Shown: positions 42,495 to 50,618 of the stretch, piece by piece | How the letters are laid out: each line of letters begins with the position of its first letter | Numbering within the stretch: the stretch's first letter is position 1 | Assembly: GCF_003112555.1 (NCBI RefSeq) | Contig: NZ_BEWB01000002.1 | Location: 744,001-808,000 of the forward strand | Reading direction: 5' to 3' | Origin: Streptomyces coelicoflavus | GTDB taxonomy: Bacteria > Actinomycetota > Actinomycetes > Streptomycetales > Streptomycetaceae | Length of the DNA: 64,000 nucleotides | Program-made: the position numbers and the translations under genes | Notes under the pieces: model-generated | Told to the model about the DNA's origin: nothing | The model's input: the letters and a program-made list of their open reading frames with translations, nothing else | The model's database searches: none

Positions 42495-42916
42495 GGCAGA
42501 CGAGCCGGGCGGGCGGCCGCGTGGAGTCCCTCACGGGACTTCCCGAGGAACGTCCGGGCTCCACAGGGCAGGGTGATGGCTAACGGCCACCCGGGGTGAC
42601 CCGCGGGACAGTGCCACAGAAAACAGACCGCCGGAGGCCTCGGCCCCCGGTAAGGGTGAAACGGTGGTGTAAGAGACCACCAGTGCCCAGGGCGACCTGG
42701 GCAGCTAGGTAAACCCCACCCGGAGCAAGGTCAAGAGGAGACGCCTCCTCGCAAGAAGGGGCGTCTCTGCGCGGACGATCGAGGGCTGCCCGCCCGAGTC
42801 CGCGGGTAGACCGCTGGAGGCCGGTGGCAACGCCGGCCCTAGATGGATGGCCGTCGCCGGCGGGCCCGCGAGGACCCGCCGGAACAGAACCCGGCGTACA
42901 GCCCGACTCGTCTGCC
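42495..42916 (+). ncRNA. rnpB: RNase P RNA (class A)
   Basis: Catalytic RNA that trims tRNA 5' ends. The terminal P1 helix forms between GGCAGACGAG at the 5' end and CTCGTCTGCC at the 3' end. Universally conserved parts are present: GAGGAACGTCCGGGCTCCAC (P3-P4 region with CR-I), GGGTGAAACGGTGGTGTAAG, CGACCTGGGCAGCTAGGTAA (P8-P9 region), GGTAAACCCCACCCGGAGCA and the closing ACAGAACCCGGCGTACAG (CR-V/P4). Length about 420 nt, usual for Streptomyces. Confidence 0.97.
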
Positions 42917-42929
42917 GCCCCCCCCGGGG

Positions 42930-42943
42930 CTCGCCCGGGCGAG
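42930..42943 (+). terminator. palindrome after rnpB
   Basis: CTCGCCCGGGCGAG, a perfect 14-base palindrome inside a C/G-rich stretch, starts 14 bases after the rnpB P1 helix and may form the terminator stem. Confidence 0.5.
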
Positions 42944-43011
42944 GTCGTCCGACCTGTGCCGCTGGTCCTTTTCCCAGGTCGACCGTGAGTGACGCCACTC
43001 CTGTCGACGGG

Positions 43012-43350
43012 TCAGGTACTGGTCGCGGCGGTGGTGTCGGCATAGAGGGGGAAGAGCTGGTCGAGGCCGACGATGCGCAGGATGCGCAGGGTGTTGTCGG
43101 GTACCGCGGCGAGGACCAGCGTGGCATGGGCCGCGGTGGCCTGGTTGTGGGCGGCGATCAGGACGGTGATGCCGCTGGAGTCACAGAAGTCCAGCCGCGC
43201 CAGGTCCAGGACCAGACGCTGGCCGCGCCGGAGAGTGAGAGCGGTGAGGTGTGCGCGCAGCTGGTGTGCGGTGGTGTAGTCGAGGTCGCCGAGGATGTGG
43301 AGAACGGGACCGGTGGCCGCGTCGCGGGCGGCGATCTTGAGCGGGCTCAT
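43012..43350 (-). CDS. STAS-domain anti-anti-sigma factor
   Basis: A 112-residue protein of the SpoIIAA/RsbV type. The phosphorylatable Ser is in LDFCDSSGITVLI. When dephosphorylated it would bind an RsbW-like kinase and free the sigma factor. Its ATG overlaps the stop of the PP2C gene (ATGA), and the phosphatase is its likely activator. Third gene of an RsbQ / PAS-PP2C / STAS operon. Confidence 0.9.
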   Translation of the reverse strand: MSPLKIAARDAATGPVLHILGDLDYTTAHQLRAHLTALTLRRGQRLVLDLARLDFCDSSGITVLIAAHNQATAAHATLVLAAVPDNTLRILRIVGLDQLFPLYADTTAATST

Positions 43351-44666
43351 CTCAGGTGACTCGTTGCCGGTGAGTGTGCGGACGTGTGGGCGGGGCTGCC
43401 GAGGGCGAGCAGGGCGGTGTCGTCGTCGACTCCGTCGCCGAGACCGCGCAGCAGGCCGGCCAAGGCCTGGATCATCTCCTCGGGCGGGGCACCGGCGTGG
43501 TCGGTGACGAAGGCGAGCAGGGCGTCGTCGCCGTACAGGCTGGTGCGGTCGGGTCCGGTACGGGCTTCGGTCAGGCCGTCGGTATAGAGGAGCAGGGTGT
43601 CGCCGGGGTGGAGCTCCGTGGTGGTCGAGGCGAAGTGGGCGTGGGCGAGGGCGCCGACCAGGAAGCCGCCGGGGGTGGGAAGGAGGGCGGCGGTGCCGTC
43701 GCTGCGGGCCACGAGGGCGGGCGGGTGACCGCCGGAGGCCAGGCGCACCGTGACACAGTCGTTGGCGGGATCGGGTTCGAGGACACCGAATATCGCCGTG
43801 CAGTAACGGGGGTCGCCGCCGGTGTAGCGGTCGTGAAGCACCGAGTTGAGGGTGGTGAGGGCCGCGACGGGGTCCGGGTCGTGCAGGGCGGCGGTGCGCA
43901 GGGTGTAGCGGGTCAGGGAAGTGACGGCGGCGGCCTGGGGGCCCTTGCCGCACACGTCTCCGAGGAAGAACGCCCAGCGTTTGCCGTCGAGGGGGAACAG
44001 GTCGTAGAAGTCGCCACCGAGTCGGTCGGGCGAGGCGGTGTGGTAATACACGGCCGTCTCCACCCCCGGCACGGCGGGCAGTGAAGCGGGCAGCAGCGAC
44101 TGCTGGAGCACCGCCAGGGCTTCCTGCAACCGGCTCCTGTCGGCTTCCGCCTGTTCACGTGCCTCCTCGGCCTGTCTGCGTGCCTCGTCGGCGTCCTGCT
44201 TGCGGTGCAGCAGCTCCTGCTCGTAGGCGCGTCGGTCGGAGGCGTCGAAGACGGTGGTGCGGATCAGCAGCGGCTCGCCGTCACTGCTGTGCTTGACGGC
44301 GGAGGACACGAGGACGGGCAGCCGGTCACTGCCGCAGGTCTTCATCTCCAGGGCGATGCCGCTGATCTCGCCCTGCATCTGCAGGAGCGGTGCAAAGTGC
44401 GTCTCGTGGTAAAGCCTGCCACCGACGGTGAGCAGGTCGGCGAACCGCTTGCGGCCCACCACCGTCTCGCGTTCCAGGCCGAGCCAGTCCAGCAGGGTGG
44501 CATTGATCTTTGCGATGGTGCCGTCCATCAGCGTCGACAGATAGCCGCACGGCGCCGACTCGTACAGTTCCTCGGCGCTGTCCTCCAAAAGGGCGGTGAA
44601 CGCGGCATCCGTGGAGGCTCCGGCGCCTGCCTCGCGGGGTTCGGGGTGCTCGTCCGCGCGGCACAT
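43347..44666 (-). CDS. PAS-PP2C (SpoIIE-type) phosphatase, RsbP-like
   Basis: A 439-residue phosphatase: a PAS domain at about 30-150 (ESAPCGYLSTLMDGTIAKIN, then FADLLTVGGRLYHETHFAPL), a coiled coil (about 155-195) and the PP2C domain to the end. All metal-binding motifs are intact: GGDFYDLF, LGDVCGKGPQAA, SGGHPPALV, LYTDGLTEA and DDDTALL. This PAS-coil-PP2C order is that of Bacillus RsbP, the energy-stress phosphatase that works with RsbQ, and an RsbQ-like gene precedes it. ATG at 44666 overlaps that gene's stop; a GTG at 44669 is equally placed. Confidence 0.92.
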   Translation of the reverse strand: MCRADEHPEPREAGAGASTDAAFTALLEDSAEELYESAPCGYLSTLMDGTIAKINATLLDWLGLERETVVGRKRFADLLTVGGRLYHETHFAPLLQMQGEISGIALEMKTCGSDRLPVLVSSAVKHSSDGEPLLIRTTVFDASDRRAYEQELLHRKQDADEARRQAEEAREQAEADRSRLQEALAVLQQSLLPASLPAVPGVETAVYYHTASPDRLGGDFYDLFPLDGKRWAFFLGDVCGKGPQAAAVTSLTRYTLRTAALHDPDPVAALTTLNSVLHDRYTGGDPRYCTAIFGVLEPDPANDCVTVRLASGGHPPALVARSDGTAALLPTPGGFLVGALAHAHFASTTTELHPGDTLLLYTDGLTEARTGPDRTSLYGDDALLAFVTDHAGAPPEEMIQALAGLLRGLGDGVDDDTALLALGSPAHTSAHSPATSHLR

Positions 44667-45478
44667 CACTGCGTGTGCTCCAGGAAGAGGAGGATCGCGG
44701 CGCTGGTGGCCTGAGGTGCCGACAGCTGCGGACAGTGCCCGGTGGCCGGCAGCGTCACCAGGGTGGAGCCGGCGATCTCGGCGTGCACGAAGGCGCCGAC
44801 CTCGCGGGGGGCGATGGCGTCGTGGGCGCATTCGAGAACCAGCGTCGGTACCGTCACCGTCTTCAAGTCGTCGCGGGAGTCGCTGAGGAACGTGGTGCGG
44901 GCGAAGACGCGGGCGATGTCCGGGTCGGTGGCGCAGAAGCTGTTCGTCAGCTCCTCGCCCAGTTCCGGCCGCTCCGGGTTTCCCATGATCACCGGTGCCA
45001 TCTCCGCCGACCAGCCCAGGTAGTTCGACTCCAGGGACGCCAGCAGTTCGTCGATGTCCTCGGCGCTGAATCCGCCGCGGTAGGTGTCGTCGTCGATGTA
45101 ACAGGGCGAGGGCGCCACCATGACCAGCGACCCGATCCGTTCCGGGACCGCACGGGCGGCCAGCAGCCCGATCATGGCGCTGACCGAATGCCCCACGAAG
45201 GCCACGCGCCGCAGATCCAGTTCCTCCAGGAGATCGACGACGTCCTGCGCATAGCCGGTGAGGGCGGCATACCGCTCCTCGCTCCACGCCGACAGGTCGG
45301 ACCTGCCCGAGCCGACGTAGTCGAAGAGCACGACGCGGTAGTGATCGGCGAGGGCGGGCACGACCAGCCGCCACATGTTCTGGTCACAGCCGAACCCGTG
45401 CGCCAGAACCACCACCGGCCCGTCCGCACGGCCGGTGACCACGACGTTGTTTCTGCGGCGCACATCCATAGGGTTCAT
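44666..45478 (-). CDS. RsbQ-like alpha/beta hydrolase
   Basis: A 270-residue hydrolase. The RsbQ-typical opening VVVLAHGFGCDQNMWRLVVP holds the oxyanion loop; the nucleophile Ser is in VAFVGHSVSAMIG, the acid Asp in LECAHDAIAP and the His in LPATGHCPQ. Length equals RsbQ. In Bacillus RsbQ turns on the PAS phosphatase RsbP, probably through a small hydrophobic molecule; related folds include the karrikin and strigolactone receptors. ATG at 45478 or 45469 fits. First gene of the operon, preceded by a leader hairpin. Confidence 0.92.
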   Translation of the reverse strand: MNPMDVRRRNNVVVTGRADGPVVVLAHGFGCDQNMWRLVVPALADHYRVVLFDYVGSGRSDLSAWSEERYAALTGYAQDVVDLLEELDLRRVAFVGHSVSAMIGLLAARAVPERIGSLVMVAPSPCYIDDDTYRGGFSAEDIDELLASLESNYLGWSAEMAPVIMGNPERPELGEELTNSFCATDPDIARVFARTTFLSDSRDDLKTVTVPTLVLECAHDAIAPREVGAFVHAEIAGSTLVTLPATGHCPQLSAPQATSAAILLFLEHTQ

Positions 45479-45499
45479 CCTGCCACCAGCGAGCATCAT

Positions 45500-45521
45500 G
45501 TCGGCAAGCCCCCTTGCCGAC
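45500..45521 (-). promoter_or_regulatory. leader hairpin upstream of the RsbQ-like gene
   Basis: A perfect inverted repeat, arms GTCGGCAAG and CTTGCCGAC with a four-base loop, ends 21 bases before the start codon. It may be an operator or an RNA hairpin that controls translation. Confidence 0.5.
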
Positions 45522-45688
45522 TGGCGGGACGGGCTTCGGTCTCCCGGAGGGGACGACACGGTGAAGGTCTGTGACAGTGGTCACCCACCACGAGAGGGGG
45601 GGCGGCGTCATTCTTGCCGCTTGCCGTTAATACGGAACGGCGGCCGGGGCAACGTTGAAGGATTTTTTATTCTGGTGGGTACGGGTGT

Positions 45689-45722
45689 GGGGTGGAACCG
45701 TGAATGTCCGCGGCTCCACCCC
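45689..45722 (-). terminator. hairpin after the small hydrophobic protein gene
   Basis: GGGGTGGA and TCCACCCC pair around an 18-base loop, 15 bases after the stop at 45738 on the minus strand. Confidence 0.6.
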
Positions 45723-45737
45723 ACGTGCACAGCGGGT

Positions 45738-45908
45738 CTACCAGCGGTACCAGCGGCCCTTGCGACCGCCTTGGCCTGCGGGTCGAACCACGAAGCCAAG
45801 GATCCAGAGCACCAGCACGACAACGGCGATCCACCACAGGGCCTTGAGGGCGAAACCTGCGCCGAAAAGGATCAATGCGAGGAGCAGAACGAGAAGCAAG
45901 GGAACCAT
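45738..45908 (-). CDS. 56-residue hydrophobic membrane peptide
   Basis: Starts at ATG 45908 with an ideal GGAGG site nine bases upstream. Residues 2-42 are almost wholly hydrophobic (two close helices with a short FGAGFALKALWW turn), ending in a basic, Trp-containing tail (GQGGRKGRWYRW). Peptides of this kind are common near stress genes in Streptomyces; the function is unknown. Longer readings upstream lack a ribosome site. Confidence 0.75.
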   Translation of the reverse strand: MVPLLLVLLLALILFGAGFALKALWWIAVVVLVLWILGFVVRPAGQGGRKGRWYRW

Positions 45909-46042
45909 AGTTATCAACCTCCGAGCCCTCATATGCCCTGCCGTGAGCCCGGCACGCCTCGAGACCACATGCGTTTACGAGAAGCTTGTACGGGACTTTT
46001 CGCGCGCTGGGTTCGGTGTATGGCGAAAAGTCTGCGAGTGCT

Positions 46043-47266
46043 TCACAGAAACCGGCGGATCGGCTGGACGGCCAATTCGCGGGTCCGCTGGACGAGAGGA
46101 CGTCCTTTCCATCGGCCTGCCTGGATCAGCTCACTGGCCGCGAGATCATCGTCGAAGTGCTCGTCCAAGGTCGTGGCGAACTCCGGATCCAGAACGGCGA
46201 GCATGACCTCCTCGTCGTGGTCGAGCGAGCGGCGGTTGAAATTGGTCGAGCCGATCAGCGCGGCGACCCGGTCGACGGTGATGACCTTGGCGTGCATCAT
46301 CGTCGGCTGGTACTGGTGGATCCTCACCCCGCACGCGGTGAGGTCCTCGTAGAAGTGCTGCCCTGCCAGCTGACAGACCCGCTTGTCGGTGTGCGGCCCG
46401 GGCAGCACGATCTCCACCTCGACCCCGCGCCGTGCTGCGGCGCAGAGCAGCTCGACGAAGTACTCGTCCGGGGCGAAGTACGCGGTTGCCAGGCGGAAGC
46501 GCTCCTCGGCCGACTCCAGCATCACGCGGATGAGGGTCTGCATGTCCTGCCAGCCGAAACTGGCCGAGCCGCGCACCACCTGCACGATCGCGTCGCCCTG
46601 TGGACGGTGCTCGATGAACCTGTCCCGGTCGTCGAAGAGCTCGTCATGGCACTCGGCCCAGTTCTGCGCGAAAGCCGCGGCGATGCCGTCCACCGCCGGC
46701 CCGCGGACCTCGACGTGTGTGTCGCGCCACTCATCTGGGTTGCGGGCGTCGCCGCACCACTCCTCCGCGATCCCCACCCCGCCGGTGAAGGCCGTCTCCT
46801 CGTCGACGACGAGCACCTTGCGGTGGCAGCGGTGGTTCTGCTTCAGGGGCGAGAGGCGCAGCGGCTTGCGGAACCACGAAACCTGTACCCCGGCGCTCTC
46901 CATCGCCCGGAGTTGCTCGGTTTCGATCAGCCGGCTGCCGAAGCCGTCGAGCAGCAGCCGCACCCTCAGCCCGGCGCGGGCGCGCTCGGCTAGGGCCTGG
47001 GCGAACTGGTGGGCGATGTCACCCTTCCAGTAGACGAAGGTCATCATGTCGACCGTGTGCTCGGCGGACCGGATCGCGGCCAGCATCGCGGCGAAGATCT
47101 CGTCACCGTTGCGCAGGACGGTCAGCGCGTTGCCCTCGGTCGCGGCGATCCCGATCAGCCGTTCCAGCCGACGCCGTATGCGTCTGACGCGGTCGTCGAC
47201 GGAGGGTTCGCCCGGTGACCCGGTGACGTGCGAGGTCGGCTCCAGCGGTTCTTGCGTACTGGTCAT
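46043..47266 (-). CDS. phospholipase D superfamily protein, cardiolipin-synthase-like
   Basis: A 407-residue soluble enzyme with two HKD motifs: HRCHRKVLVVDEETAFTGGV (around residue 150) and MMHAKVITVDRVAALIGSTN (around 325). Each gives one half of the active site. It lacks the N-terminal membrane helices of classical cardiolipin synthase (ClsA) and is closer to ClsB-like proteins. It would transfer or hydrolyse phosphatidyl groups. ATG with AGGAA upstream; single gene. Confidence 0.9.
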   Translation of the reverse strand: MTSTQEPLEPTSHVTGSPGEPSVDDRVRRIRRRLERLIGIAATEGNALTVLRNGDEIFAAMLAAIRSAEHTVDMMTFVYWKGDIAHQFAQALAERARAGLRVRLLLDGFGSRLIETEQLRAMESAGVQVSWFRKPLRLSPLKQNHRCHRKVLVVDEETAFTGGVGIAEEWCGDARNPDEWRDTHVEVRGPAVDGIAAAFAQNWAECHDELFDDRDRFIEHRPQGDAIVQVVRGSASFGWQDMQTLIRVMLESAEERFRLATAYFAPDEYFVELLCAAARRGVEVEIVLPGPHTDKRVCQLAGQHFYEDLTACGVRIHQYQPTMMHAKVITVDRVAALIGSTNFNRRSLDHDEEVMLAVLDPEFATTLDEHFDDDLAASELIQAGRWKGRPLVQRTRELAVQPIRRFL

Positions 47267-47567
47267 GGCATTTCCTGGCCGGCTCTCGATGGGGAGTCAT
47301 CAGGCTGCGTTCCCCGGTCCGGCGCGGGCCGAGCAGCGAGCAGACTCTACTCCCGGTGCCGGGGCGGTCCGGCCGGGCGCATACGCTGTCGCGGCCTGCT
47401 CCCCCTGCCACTCGAGCCGCGCCGACCGGCTCGGGCCGCGCGCCCGGGGGTACTCAAGGCCGCGCAGCCGCGGTGCGCGGCACGGCCCCGACCTCTTCGT
47501 CGGGCGGCTGCCTCCGCCCTCATCGTCCCGCTCCAGGTCAACGAGTGAGAGCGACCTCGGCCGGCGT

Positions 47568-47990
47568 TCAGCTGGTGGTGAGCATGCCGTCGCGCAGACA
47601 CGGGCCAGGAGGCGCGTGAGGAGGCGGGAGACGTGCATCTGCGAGCAGCCGAGGCGTGCGCCGATCTCCTTCTGGGTGAGTTCGTCGACGAAGCGCCAGC
47701 GGACGATCCGCCGGTCACGCTCGTCCACCGCGGCGATCACGGGGGCGAGCGCGTGGAGGTCCTCGACCCGTTCGAGGGCGTCGTCGTCCGCGCCGGTGAA
47801 GTCCGCCAGGGCCGATTCACCGTCCTCGCTGCCGTGGAGGGCCGCGTCCAACGAAGCGGAGTCGTAGCCGTCGGGTGCCAGACGGGCCTCGACGACCTCG
47901 TCCTCCGGCAGGCTCATCGACTCCGCGCGTTCCTGGGTGGTTGCGGGTGCGGCCGAGTCGGCTGCGCGGTTCCTCGATGGCCCCGGGCCG
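47568..47990 (-). pseudogene. decayed SigB/SigF-type sigma factor (regions 3-4 only)
   Basis: The minus-strand frame encodes only the back half of a SigB-family sigma factor: region 3 (MSLPEDEVVEARLAPDGYDS, SLDAALHGSEDGESALADF) and region 4 (HALAPVIAAVDERDRRIVRW, GARLGCSQMHVSRLL). The region-2 part that binds the -10 and core polymerase is missing; upstream of it is unrelated sequence (MRTIAYWSAKTGTSW). The usual C-terminal end (LRDGMLTTS, stop at 47568) is one frame away from the rest, so a frameshift after LLARV is likely. It is flanked by stress-type genes, and was probably once the target of the nearby Rsb proteins or their relatives. Confidence 0.8.
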
Positions 47991-48137
47991 GCTGGACGCG
48001 GGTCTCCTGCAGACGCCGGGGGCACGTGCACGGCCCAGGATGTGCCTGTCTTCGCCGACCAGTAAGCGATGGTGCGCATTCCGTCGGCCGTATGCATGTC
48101 CTCTCCGGAAGCGCTCACGACGGGACAACGCGACAGG

Positions 48138-48380
48138 TCAGAACGGCATATGGCCACGGGCCCGTCGACCAGCCGACCCGCTGCGGCCGACTGCCTTGGA
48201 ACTGCTGCGGAAGGGTTTGCTGAGAGCCCGGCCGAGGACGCCGGGGGCCTTCCCGCCGGCCCGGGACCCGAGGCCGAGCGTGCGCTGGGTGCCGCGTTGC
48301 GGGTGACGGGACAGGCGCGGCACGAGGAAAGCGAGCAGAGCGAGAACGACGCACACGGCGACGATTCCGAGGATCATCAT
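48138..48380 (-). CDS. small single-helix membrane protein (DUF6411-like)
   Basis: An 80-residue protein: one N-terminal membrane helix (MMILGIVAVCVVLALLAFLV) and a basic Ser/Gly/Arg-rich tail (residues 25-80: RGTQRTLGLGSRAGGKAPG). It resembles the Streptomyces family I know as DUF6411. Starts ATG ATG with CAGGAG eight bases upstream. Function unknown. Confidence 0.75.
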   Translation of the reverse strand: MMILGIVAVCVVLALLAFLVPRLSRHPQRGTQRTLGLGSRAGGKAPGVLGRALSKPFRSSSKAVGRSGSAGRRARGHMPF

Positions 48381-48484
48381 GAGGGGGCTCCTGAACGAGG
48401 CGTGTCTGTCGATTGCCCCGGCGGGGCGGGACCATGCGTGACCGTGCGCCGCACGGAGTCACGCCTTGCCAGCTTGCGGCGACC

Positions 48485-49036
48485 TCATGCCGCGTCGTCG
48501 TCGGAACGACGGCGGAGCCAGACGGGCAGGCCGTACCAGCACAAGGCGAACCACAACATGACTCCACCGACCAGGAGTTCGGCGAGAAGGCCCGGTACGA
48601 CGACGTGGAGGAGGAGCAGAAGGGTACCGCCGATCGTCAATGCGAGGAGCACCATTCCGCACACCATCAGCCGGCCCGCAACCCTGACGATGTGGTCCTT
48701 CATTCGCTGCCCGGACAGAAGCCGGTGGATGGACACCGGCGCGATCAGTGCACCGGTACCCGAGGCGCCGAGTATCACTGTGATCACGTAAACGACGTGG
48801 TCGAACGTCTCCAGCCTGTGGAAGTGCGGTGTGAAGGCCACGCTGAGCAGGAAACCGAAGAGAATCTGCACGCCCGTCTGCGCGACCCTCGTCTCTTGCA
48901 GGATCTCGTTCCACTTGCGATTCAGACGTTCTCGCTCCGGCTCTTGCGGTGACTGGACTCTGTGCTGTTCCCCTTCCCGGCAAGAGGTGCACTCGTGCTG
49001 CGGCGCGTGCGACGCCGACGGGCCGGCCAAAGTCAT
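48485..49036 (-). CDS. DUF6328-like four-helix membrane protein
   Basis: A 183-residue protein. Residues 36-60 (RLNRKWNEILQETRVAQTGV) followed by ILFGFLLSVAFTPHF match the DUF6328 pattern; four hydrophobic helices lie at about 58-75, 80-103, 122-142 and 146-168. A preceding Cys/His-containing N-terminus (HECTSCREGEQH) is extra. A strong AAGGAGGAG site precedes the ATG. Unknown role; often found with stress genes. Confidence 0.82.
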   Translation of the reverse strand: MTLAGPSASHAPQHECTSCREGEQHRVQSPQEPERERLNRKWNEILQETRVAQTGVQILFGFLLSVAFTPHFHRLETFDHVVYVITVILGASGTGALIAPVSIHRLLSGQRMKDHIVRVAGRLMVCGMVLLALTIGGTLLLLLHVVVPGLLAELLVGGVMLWFALCWYGLPVWLRRRSDDDAA

Positions 49037-49202
49037 GGCGCTCCTCCTTCTCAGAGACCCTCAGATGCCCGTCCTCAGCGATTTCACGTCGTCATGGAGT
49101 TCAAAGTGCCCCCGGACCCCCGGTTGAACGTCGACAGCGTCCGTCCCGGCCCTCCCTGGGGCCGGGACGGCCCGGGATGAAACGTGCGCGAAAGGAGCGC
49201 AC

Positions 49203-49410
49203 TCACCCACCGGCGTGTCTTGTTCGTGACGGTGAACCCGAAAGCGATGGTGCATAGGAGTGCTGTGATGTCACGGCGAAGAAGACAGCTCCGATCACCA
49301 CAAGGACGCCGAAGGTGATGCCGAGCCACGGCGGGCCGTCGGGCCCTCCACCGGGGGCCGCAGGTTCGTGACCGCCCTCACGGAGACGGCAGGGTGGATC
49401 GCGCCGTCAT
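49203..49410 (-). pseudogene. possible frameshifted small membrane protein
   Basis: The minus-strand frame ending at 49203 reads GGGPDGPPWLGITFGVLVVI and continues as a membrane helix, then a Ser/Arg-rich tail; third positions are coding-like. It has no ATG, GTG or TTG before its in-frame stop at 49407-49409. A start with a fair ribosome site (ATG, 49410) is one base out of frame, so a frameshift in the first 15 codons is likely. Alternatively it is only fortuitous. Confidence 0.35.
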
Positions 49411-49537
49411 GAGTGACGCACCCCCTGCGAGGCACGCCCCGAAGGCACACACCCCAAGGTGCACGCCGTGAGGGGACAATCCGTCGGGGTCGGTCGACCC
49501 TGATGCGCCCCTCCGGCCCCCCTTCTCGGCCATCCCG

Positions 49538-50030
49538 TTGCCGAAGGGAATCATCTCGAAGGTCGGTTCTGCGCGAAAACGCTACCGAAACGGTGCAAAG
49601 CCGGAGGGGAAGCCGTCCACGAGTAGGGCCTTTGGGCCCGGCCGGTGCGAAGTTCAGGCCGCTGCTCGAGTGATCGGACGCGCGCACCCCCTCCTCGTGA
49701 AGCGCAGCGGCATCGACGACGACATCGTCCGCAACGCGAGTGGAGCCGAGTTGTTGTCCCTGCTGTCGCCCCGCCTCGGTCTCGTGACCGCTCGTGGCGG
49801 CAGTGGAGCAGCGATGCGGGTGTCCGAGATCCGGCACGTGGAGGCGGCGATCCTCGATCTCGAGTCGTACGGAGGCTACGACACGGTGCTGTGCGAGGGG
49901 TGCGCACTCCTCGCACGGTTGCAGGAACTCGGCACGGTTGCAGGAACTCGCAGGTGAGGTCCGTGAGGCGCAGGTGGTCGACGGTATCCCCGCGCTTCCC
50001 GGCCAGGCGCCGCGCATGTCGTGTTCGTGA
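49538..50030 (+). pseudogene. hypothetical gene disrupted by a 19-bp tandem duplication
   Basis: A plus-strand frame with strong G/C third positions from about 49670 encodes IGRAHPLLVKRSGIDDDIVR and EIRHVEAAILDLESYGGYDT, then CALLARLQELG. A perfect 19-base tandem duplication (49913-49931 and 49932-49950) shifts the frame, so the product ends at 49957. Removing one copy joins LARLQEL to AGEVREAQVVDGIPALPG and a stop at 50030, clearly the original C-terminus. The start is uncertain (ATG 49538 or a GTG near 49668). I do not recognise the family. Confidence 0.6.
49913..49950. repeat. 19-bp perfect tandem duplication
   Basis: GCACGGTTGCAGGAACTCG occurs twice in direct succession. The unit length is not a multiple of three and it shifts the reading frame of the gene it lies in, so it looks recent. 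Confidence 0.95.
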
Positions 50031-50055
50031 CGCGTCCCCGCGGAGGTGGTGCATC

Positions 50056-50424
50056 TCAGCGCTGGGAATCGACCTGCCGGGCAGCCGCGTCCACGGTTTC
50101 GGCGAGCGGTAGGTGGTCCGCGGTGCCGGTGATCCTGAACAGGCGCGTCACCGCCGGGCGGAACGGTCCGGCCACGGCGAACGGCCGGCCCTCGGCGGTG
50201 TGTCTCTGCTGCGCCTCCAGGAGAAGGTTGAGGAGGCTCGAGTCGGCGAACTCGGTTTCCGACAGGTCGACCACTGTCATGGCGGCGTTCGCACGCAATG
50301 CCCGGGCCAGGGCCTCATGGAGCTCGTTGACCGCGTCGACGTCGATCTCTCCGGTGACCGCCACCACGAACGCCCGTTCGCTCTCTCGGACTGTGACCAG
50401 CTGTTCGTCGCTCATGCTCCGCAC
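50056..50424 (-). CDS. STAS-domain anti-anti-sigma-like protein
   Basis: A 122-residue STAS protein. The expected phosphorylation loop reads LSETEFADSSLLNLLLEAQQ, keeping the DSS core but with Leu in place of the usual Gly after it. Other STAS blocks: FVVAVTGEIDVDAVNEL and LFRITGTADHLPLAET. GTG at 50424 or ATG at 50415 may be the start; neither has a well-spaced ribosome site. It is divergent from the PP2C / B12-binding / STAS operon to its right and may belong to the same circuit. Confidence 0.85.
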   Translation of the reverse strand: MRSMSDEQLVTVRESERAFVVAVTGEIDVDAVNELHEALARALRANAAMTVVDLSETEFADSSLLNLLLEAQQRHTAEGRPFAVAGPFRPAVTRLFRITGTADHLPLAETVDAAARQVDSQR

Positions 50425-50618
50425 TCTGCCAGCTCGAACACCAGGGCTCCAAGATGGCTCCGCGGCGAATTCGCCTCAGGGGGGTGTGAGGGCCCACCGC
50501 GGGTACTCATCCTGTCGCCGGTGCGGGTTGCCCGCTCGCCGGGTTTGAGTAATAGTTGTCATTCGACAAGTGACGTGCTCGTGAGATGTGAGGTGAAGGG
50601 CCGAGTTCAGGCCCGTCC

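Noticed and set aside
42491..42918. A tRNA or tmRNA gene next to the Uma2 gene, as a possible integration site
   Set aside because: The conserved blocks are those of RNase P RNA. I saw no second copy of its 3' end further right that would mark an attachment site.
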